From Bacteroidales bacterium (GTDB lineage: Bacteria > Bacteroidota > Bacteroidia > Bacteroidales > UBA10428), in contig DNTK01000542.1 of NCBI GenBank assembly GCA_003508755.1, positions 1 through 8,889 on the forward strand: a DNA stretch of 8,889 nt. The letters are read 5' to 3'. Position 1 is the stretch's first letter. Every line of letters begins with the position of its first letter. Below are positions 1 to 6,100 of this stretch, piece after piece. The position numbers and the translations under genes are program-made. The notes under the pieces are model-generated. The model was not told where the DNA came from and ran no database searches. It saw only the letters and a list, made by a program, of their open reading frames with translations.

Positions 1-333
1 ATGCAGGAGCATTTCAATGAAAACTACGTGGAGTCGGATATATATCCTCGTGCTAAATTTAGCGGGCAAATCCTTCAGTTTAATGAGATTGATCTTACTG
101 CTGCGGGCACATACAATGTTAAAGTAGCAGGAGAATTAAGCATGCATGGAGTAACCCGGCAAATTGAAACAACTGCTGAAATAATGGTCGATGATGGAAA
201 AATTCTTGCTCAATCAACATTCACTGTAAATCCGGAGGATTATAACATAAAAATTCCTGCTGCAGTGAGGAAAAACATTGCCGAATCCATTGAGGTAAAT
301 GTTCGGGTTGAATTAGTTCCATTCAGTAATTAA
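1..333 (+). CDS. YceI-like domain protein, C-terminal part (5' end outside window)
   Basis: The visible 110 residues match the C-terminal half to two thirds of YceI-family proteins, which are periplasmic or secreted beta-barrel (lipocalin-like) proteins that bind polyisoprenoid or other long-chain lipids. Seen directly: the HFNENYVESDIYPRAKFSG segment, where the family has a similar conserved H-F-aromatic...YP.a.F.G block; the SMHGVTR segment, the usual L.hHGvtr strand; and a final stretch ending in a beta-rich EVNVRVELVPF. Family members are usually about 170-190 residues, so some 60-80 N-terminal residues including any signal peptide lie before the window; the ATG at position 1 is probably an internal Met. 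The stop is 10 nt before the next gene, suggesting cotranscription. The ligand and physiological role here are unknown. Confidence 0.85.
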   Translation: MQEHFNENYVESDIYPRAKFSGQILQFNEIDLTAAGTYNVKVAGELSMHGVTRQIETTAEIMVDDGKILAQSTFTVNPEDYNIKIPAAVRKNIAESIEVNVRVELVPFSN

Positions 334-343
334 ATAACATTCA

Positions 344-778
344 ATGAAAACAACAGGGAAGCGTTTCTTGGCTTTAATTCTCATCACTGGCGCAGTGGGA
401 ATTAGTGTGGCCACATACCTATATTTTAAGCCACATAAGAATTATGCGACTATGAAACCGGATTACATTTTGGATGCCAGGACTTTAGTAGATGAATACA
501 ATGATTCGGAAGCAAAAGCAAACGATAAGTACCTTGGTAAAGTAGTTCAGGTTCGTGGTCTGATTAAGGGATATTCCGGAAATCCGAATGGTTCGTTTAG
601 CATTTACCTGAACGATAGTTTCTTTGGTGTTACCTGTACCTTCGATAGTGCCTATGCAGCATACCACCAAGAACTTTTTAATCAGCTTAAACTCGAACAG
701 CAAATTGATATTAAGGGCCGCTGCGACGGGATACTTACAGATATTCGCTTATCGAAATGTTCCTTTGTGGATCCATAA
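344..778 (+). CDS. Membrane-anchored OB-fold (tRNA_anti-like) protein
   Basis: A 144-residue protein with one N-terminal hydrophobic segment (about residues 8-28) preceded by Lys/Arg. There is no lipobox cysteine, so it is probably an uncleaved anchor with the rest outside the cytoplasm. Residues about 43-143 fit the Bacteroidota OB-fold family called tRNA_anti-like: a helix with LVDEYNDSEAKANDKYLGK, then the strand KVVQVRGLI, then strands around FSIYLND, VTCTF, IDIKGRCDGI and LSKCSFVD. The A-N-x-K-Y-x-G-K motif (residues 59-66) is the most recognisable part. Three Cys (98, 127, 139) are present; two could pair. These proteins are widespread in the phylum but have no established function, and the tRNA name reflects fold similarity only. 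The gene begins 10 nt after the YceI-like stop codon, so the two are likely an operon. Confidence 0.75.
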   Translation: MKTTGKRFLALILITGAVGISVATYLYFKPHKNYATMKPDYILDARTLVDEYNDSEAKANDKYLGKVVQVRGLIKGYSGNPNGSFSIYLNDSFFGVTCTFDSAYAAYHQELFNQLKLEQQIDIKGRCDGILTDIRLSKCSFVDP

Positions 779-999
779 TCTGTATCGAAATAATAAGCCA
801 TCCTGGGCAGGGCTAAGTTGTATTCACCCTTTAATTTTACTGGTAGCACTTTAAAGTGTTTTGCTATTAATTTCAGTATGGGGTGCCAGAAAGAATAACA
901 GTAAACCCAATTTGGTAAGTAACTTCTGGTGAAATAGCTGTCTGTATTTTATTGCCCATAATACAGATTATTTTTATCTTACCTGAGTTTTTATGGAGC
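779..999 (+). other. Intergenic region between OB-fold gene and regulator
   Basis: 221 nt with no convincing gene. It must hold the end of the upstream operon's transcript and probably the regulator's promoter. I looked for the Bacteroidota sigma-ABfr type -7 box (TAnnTTTG) and found only partial matches, so no promoter is called. The one clear structure is the palindrome at 847-858. An imperfect palindrome with an AATT centre lies at 905-916. Confidence 0.5.
844..866. other. Inverted repeat, possible weak terminator or operator
   Basis: CACTTTAAAGTG at 847-858 is a perfect 12-bp palindrome. It sits inside a second inverted repeat, TAGCA (844-848) with TGCTA (862-866), which overlaps it by two bases, so the two pairings compete at the edges. 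It lies 66 nt after the OB-fold stop and 134 nt before the regulator's ATG. A short TTTT run (859-862) follows, so it could be a weak terminator for the upstream operon; a dimeric regulator site is equally possible. The sequence does not decide between them. Confidence 0.4.
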
Positions 1000-2796
1000 A
1001 TGAAAAAGAATAGTCGACGATTACCCGAAATAAGATTGTATTTTTTGAGCTTGCTGATTTTGGCACTGATGCCATTTGCAACATTTGCCCAAAATCCAAT
1101 CACTTTTGTGATAACTAATACACCGTCTTATACCCCTAAAACAGATACACTGTATCTTGTTACAAGTCTCGACAACTGGCAAATTGCCGATCCGGCAAAA
1201 CGTTTTAAACTCTATCCCGACGGATATTACAGGCTAACAATCGATATTAAGGATGTAAAGAAGTTTGAGTATAAAATAAACCGGGGCGACTGGGATAAAG
1301 TTGAAGGTAACAACTGGGGAGATTTTCTTTCCAACAGACGATTTAATTACAATGATTCCATTTATGAGGTGAAATTGAGGGTTGAATCATGGCAGGATTT
1401 ACACGATATTGAATTTCCTCCGATTCAGATTGTGGTTATGTCCGTTCCTGAAAATACGCCCCATGATGCAAGCATTTTTGTCGCGGGCACCTTTAATAAC
1501 TGGATGGATAACGATCCGGCCTATCAACTTATTAAACGACCCGACGGCACGTATATAGGCGAGATACAGGCAGGCCTCGACAGCATTAGTTTTAAGTTTA
1601 CCCGGGGAAGCTGGGAATCGATCGAGGGCAGATGGGATGGTGGAATGCGGTCGAACAGAGAATATATTGCAAACCGATCGTACAATAAGCAAATCGTTGC
1701 CGAGATACAATCATGGCACGACCTATCATCCGGAATGACATGGCTCAAAGTAATATTTCTCACACTTTTTCTCCAGTCAGTAATGGTTTTAAGTTTGCTT
1801 ATGCGTTATTTACGCACAGGTTTACTTGTGCTACTAAGCACCTTAATTAGTATTGCCCTTTTTGCAAAATTCTTTTATTCCGATTTTAGCCTAATAAACC
1901 TTTTTCCAAAGGCCTATTATTTACCAGCACTTATTTATGCGTTTATTGGACCATGGATGTATACCTGGTTTAAAGCCAGTATAACAAAGGAGCGCATACG
2001 GGTAAGCTATATTCACTTTTTGCCTCTGTTGCCGTTTATATGGTATTTACAATATTTAACAGTTCCACCTGAAGAGTTTTATTTACACATTGTAAACAAC
2101 GAGTACATTGGGTTCTTTTTTGGTGCTTATGGGTATGCAATAGCTTTGCACTTATTCTTTAATTATAAACTGCGCCAGCTCATAGCAAAGCAAATAGCAG
2201 AAATTCCGGATTTAACCTACCGCTTTTATAAAGCCATTCAGACCAATTGGTTTATAACAGCAATTTTACTGATATTGGGTGTAATCAGTATCTGGCAAAG
2301 AGTAGAAGTGAAGTTTATTGTCGATTGGATTGAGAACTTCATTTGGATTGGTGTGGGAATTGTGGTTATCTATTACGAGTGGTTCTTTCTTTCCAGTTTA
2401 TATACCGATTTTATTAAAAACAAAACAAAACTTGGGAAAGAACAATTGGGTGAAGATAGTTGGGGGCGCTTAAAAGCAAAACTTACCGAACTTATGGTTG
2501 AAAAGGCTGTGTATACAAATCCAAATCTTACATTATCCGATTTAGCCGGTTATTTAGGTACGAACAATCATTATGTTTCAAAACTAATTAACGAAGGTTT
2601 TAAGAAGAGTTATAACGATTATATTAATTCTTTCCGGGTGAAAGCTTTTATTGAGGCCATGAATAATGATGATTCCAATAATACCTTTTTGTACCATGCC
2701 TACAAAGTAGGATTTAACTCTAAATCGGCTTTTAACAGGGCCTTTAAAAAAGTGACCGATACCACACCAAGCGAATACTTTTCAGAACAAAGATAA
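1000..2796 (+). CDS. Transmembrane AraC-type regulator with two periplasmic starch-binding-like modules
   Basis: A putative one-component sensor-regulator of 598 residues. Visible in order: signal peptide 1-30 (likely cleavage TFA/QNP); a first beta-sandwich module about 32-132; a second about 142-242; seven hydrophobic helices near 248-270, 274-294, 306-325, 335-355, 369-389, 416-433 and 447-468; and an AraC-type double HTH about 492-596 ending with KVGFNSKSAFNRAFKKVT and TPSEYF. The two modules share W..., K-x-x-RG-x-W-x-x-(V/I)EG and SNR motifs typical of CBM20-like/E-set alpha-glucan-binding domains. The membrane part carries the GPWMYTWFK and HFLPLLPF motifs of Bacteroidota 7TM AraC regulators. 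A cleaved signal peptide plus seven helices puts the modules in the periplasm and the HTH in the cytoplasm. ATG at 1000 is chosen because it directly begins the signal peptide; an in-frame TTG at 952 would add 16 unneeded residues. Likely target (inference): the amylase gene downstream. The ligand is unproven. Confidence 0.88.
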   Translation: MKKNSRRLPEIRLYFLSLLILALMPFATFAQNPITFVITNTPSYTPKTDTLYLVTSLDNWQIADPAKRFKLYPDGYYRLTIDIKDVKKFEYKINRGDWDKVEGNNWGDFLSNRRFNYNDSIYEVKLRVESWQDLHDIEFPPIQIVVMSVPENTPHDASIFVAGTFNNWMDNDPAYQLIKRPDGTYIGEIQAGLDSISFKFTRGSWESIEGRWDGGMRSNREYIANRSYNKQIVAEIQSWHDLSSGMTWLKVIFLTLFLQSVMVLSLLMRYLRTGLLVLLSTLISIALFAKFFYSDFSLINLFPKAYYLPALIYAFIGPWMYTWFKASITKERIRVSYIHFLPLLPFIWYLQYLTVPPEEFYLHIVNNEYIGFFFGAYGYAIALHLFFNYKLRQLIAKQIAEIPDLTYRFYKAIQTNWFITAILLILGVISIWQRVEVKFIVDWIENFIWIGVGIVVIYYEWFFLSSLYTDFIKNKTKLGKEQLGEDSWGRLKAKLTELMVEKAVYTNPNLTLSDLAGYLGTNNHYVSKLINEGFKKSYNDYINSFRVKAFIEAMNNDDSNNTFLYHAYKVGFNSKSAFNRAFKKVTDTTPSEYFSEQR

Positions 2797-2855
2797 ACCC
2801 CTATTTCCAGAACATTTTTCTCTCATGCGTGGATATTTCCTTTCGTAATAGGGGT
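2797..2855. repeat. Long-loop inverted repeat abutting the regulator stop codon
   Basis: ACCCCTATT at 2797-2805 is a perfect reverse complement of AATAGGGGT at 2847-2855, separated by 41 nt. The left arm begins at the base after the TAA stop. No T-run follows the right arm, so it is not a standard terminator. It could be an mRNA 3'-end structure or part of a binding site. The loop contains a second TATTTCC box (2834-2840); the first overlaps the left arm. Confidence 0.6.
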
Positions 2856-2898
2856 CAAAATATCAGGTTATTTATTCAGTAATAAGGTAAATGGGTGT

Positions 2899-2926
2899 CA
2901 TATTATAAAACAATAATATGTTTTTT
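2899..2926 (+). terminator. AT-rich rho-independent terminator of the regulator gene
   Basis: CATATTAT (2899-2906) pairs perfectly with ATAATATG (2913-2920) around a 6-nt loop and is followed at once by six T (2921-2926). The stem has only one G:C pair, so it should be weak and may allow read-through into the amylase gene. It lies about 100 nt after the regulator's stop. Confidence 0.55.
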
Positions 2927-3186
2927 CTCTTCTAAAGTCCTTTTATTTAAATAATTAAGCGTGTCGTTTTTAATCTGACACTCGTGTATGACAGCCACGG
3001 CTATTTTTTTTCGTGATTTGGAGCGATGGTCCTTTTGCGAACATCTATCTTGCGGAGCATTCTTTTTAAATGGTATTTCCGATTTTTAAAGTAGTCAACG
3101 CACAACACCTAACTAACATTGTATATAACTAAGTTTTACTAATTGCCAATTGCTGCCCTAACAGTTTTGGCTAAACCTATCAAATT

Positions 3187-6100
3187 ATGAAGAAGTTTAC
3201 GCGTACTTTTATAGTTACATTCATGCTTGTGCTTAGCATGATTTTTGCTACCAGCGCTGTAATTGCTGCTGTTGCTCCGCTTCCGGCAGGCGTGCAGGAA
3301 GGTATTAATTACATTGATGATAATACGGTAGTTTTGGTGCTTTTAGCACCCGATAAAGGCACTGCCGAGGTTACCGGTACTTTTAATGATTGGGGGTTAA
3401 CAGAAATGAATAAAACTCCTGATGACGAGCATTTCTGGATTCAATTAGAGAACCTTACTGCAGGTCAGGAATATATTTACCAATACCTGGTAGATGGGAC
3501 CATACGCATTTCGGATCCATTTGCCGAAAAGATTCTTGATCCCTGGAACGACCAGGATATTCCGGAAGAAAATTACCCTGGCTTAATAGCATGGGGAACT
3601 GATGAGGACAGAGAAAAGGGTCTGGCCAGTGTGTTTCAAACAGCACAAGAACCCTATCAGTGGCAGGTTACCGATTTTCAAGCGCCCCTTCAACATCATC
3701 TGGTTGCTTATGAGTTGCTTATTCGTGATTGGACCGAGCAGCGGAGTTTTCAATCGGTCATTGATTCCATGCCATACCTAAAAAAACTTGGCATTAATGC
3801 AATCGAATTAATGCCGGTAAATGAATTCGATGGCAACTTAAGCTGGGGTTACAACCCTTCGCATTACTTTGCTGTGGATAAAATGTACGGTCCGAAAGAA
3901 AAACTACAGGAGCTTATTGACGTGGCCCACCAGCATGGTTTAGCAGTTATCATTGATATGGTTTACAACCACACGTTTAATCAATCACCGCTTGCAAGCC
4001 TATATTGGAATCCCGATGGTGGGACGGAAGGACAACCCGCTCAAGATAATCCGTGGTACAACGAAACACCCCCTCATACCTGTGTTGCCTGGGGTAACGA
4101 TTTCGACCACGAAAGTCCTTATACACAAGAGTTCTTTGACAGGGTAAATAAGTTCTGGATTGAAGAATTTAAAATTGATGGTTTTCGCTACGATTTTACA
4201 AAAGGATTGACACAAACTTATTCTACATCCGAAACCTGGCAGGACGGACAAAACTGCGGAAACTGGACAGACTGGAGCCGAATTAATATAATAAAAAGAA
4301 TGGCCGATAAGGTCTGGGAAGTGAAAGACGATGCTTACATCATTCTGGAGCATTGGGGAAATGCCGAGGAGGAAGATGAGTTGGTTTCCCATGGAAATGG
4401 AATGCTTACCTGGAGAAAGCTTCATTATAATTTCGAAAAGTTATTATGTGGTGAGGAAACCAATAACCTGTCGCTTGGCGGAGCACAGTCAGATACCCGG
4501 ATTGTATTTTCCGGTAGTCATGATGAAGAGCGTCTTGCTTTTTCTACCTTAAACTGTCAGAGCAATGCCACTGCCATGATGCAAAGAATGAAATTAGGCG
4601 CTGCCTTTATTTATACAGTGCCTGGACCAAAAATGTTGTGGATGTTTGAAGAACTGGCAATGGACTATAGTCTTTTTACCTGTGAAGATGGTTCAGTGCA
4701 ATACAACGATGGATGCAAACTGGCAGTAAAACCATTTAAATGGAATGAATACATGACCGATCCTAATCGGGTTGATGTGTATGAAACTTACGCTGATATC
4801 ATTAACCTGAGAACACAAAACCAGGTATTTACTCACGGTTATTTTAGATTTGATGAAGATGGTGATGCAAATTTTGACGATTATGAAACTGGAGCCTTGC
4901 GCCAGATTCAGATTACCCATGAGACCATGGATGTGGTTATAATCGGTAATTTTGGAAATGAAGGAGGTAGCATAACACCTGCATTTACTAAACAAGGTAC
5001 CTGGTACAATTATTTGAACAAAGAATATCCAACGTACGAGTATACTGGTCAAACCAGTTATTACCTGGCTCCAGGGCAATTCGAGATTTTTACCAGCGTG
5101 CCCATTGACGATAACCAGGTGCTGGCACCGACAAATTTAACAACAACTATATCAGGCAATGATGTTACACTAAACTGGGTTGATAATGCTGATAACGAAA
5201 CAGCATATCAAATTGAACGATCAACATCGGCTACGGGTGGTTTTGTGGCTTTGCCGCTTCAACCGGTTAACACAACTTCGTATATCGATCAGGGCCTTGC
5301 CAATGGTAAGTATTACTACAGAGTAAGGGCAAACGGTGATTCTGAACCTTCAGATTATTCTGAAACTGTTCCTGCTCAAGTTGGACCAACTCCAGGTGTA
5401 AAGGTACATTTTAAGAATACGGATAACTGGAATCCGGTTAAGATATACGTATTCGACTGGGATTCCAAAACAGCCATCGATGGATGGACATGGTCGGGGG
5501 TTAACATGACACAGGAATCGAATTCTCCCTGGTACACTTATACCATTGAGGTGGAAGTAACACCGGGAATGGTATTCAATAATGGTTCCGGACTCAAATC
5601 AAAAGACTTAACCCGTACAACCGAAGGATGGTATGACTTTGGCTCCGAGCAATGGTACGATGTGTGCCCTGGTGATTGCCCCACACCACCGGTTCCGGAA
5701 ATAAGCGTTGATAAACCAGGGGGTGAATATGAAGAAACTGTAACTGTGGTGCTTTCTGCAAGCAATAATGGTAACATAACTTACACCACCGATGGAACGG
5801 ATCCAAGAAATGGAGTGGATTATAACGAAGCGCTAACCTTTACTTCAACAACCCAATTGCGCGCGATTGCTACTAATAATGAAGGAGAATCGGACGAACT
5901 GGATGAAACATATACGGTAATACACCCTGTGCCTGTATTAACTGTTGATCCTAAAGGAGGCGAGTTTGTGGGAGTTATTGATGTAACCCTTGAAGCTTCC
6001 CATAATGGTGTAATCTATTATACACTTGATGGTTCTGACCCCAAAAATGGAACCATTACACACTCGGGGCAACTTCAGTTTGCCGGTGATACCCCATTAC

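Larger units (their letters stand above)
2797..3186 (+). promoter_or_regulatory. 390-bp intergenic control region upstream of the amylase
   Basis: No gene is visible here. It contains, in order, a 9-bp inverted repeat with a 41-nt loop right after the regulator's stop (2797-2855), an AT-rich terminator hairpin (2899-2926), a GTGTC/GACAC inverted repeat (2961-2965 and 2977-2981), a third copy of TATTTCC (3074-3080; the others are at 2802-2808 and 2834-2840), and an AATTG-C-CAATT palindrome (3141-3151). No good match to TAnnTTTG with a TTG about 20 bp upstream was found; the nearest, CAGTTTTG at about 3160-3167, is too close to the start codon to be convincing. Because a terminator precedes it, the amylase probably has its own promoter between about 2930 and 3150, and this region is where the upstream AraC-type regulator would be expected to bind. 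Confidence 0.5.

Noticed and set aside
624..854. Plus-strand open frame overlapping the OB-fold gene end
   Set aside because: It is out of frame with a well-supported gene, has no recognisable domain, and runs into the intergenic palindrome.
952..999. In-frame TTG that would extend the regulator by 16 residues
   Set aside because: ATG at 1000 directly starts a normal signal peptide with a basic N-region; the extension would place extra hydrophobic residues before it and is not needed.
3160..3167. CAGTTTTG as a -7 promoter box for the amylase
   Set aside because: It matches 7 of 8 positions but would leave a leader of only about 12-15 nt, and no TTG lies at the expected distance.
4000..4425. 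141-codon minus-strand open frame inside the amylase gene
   Set aside because: It lies entirely opposite the GH13 catalytic region, has no recognisable domain, and is best explained as an antisense shadow.
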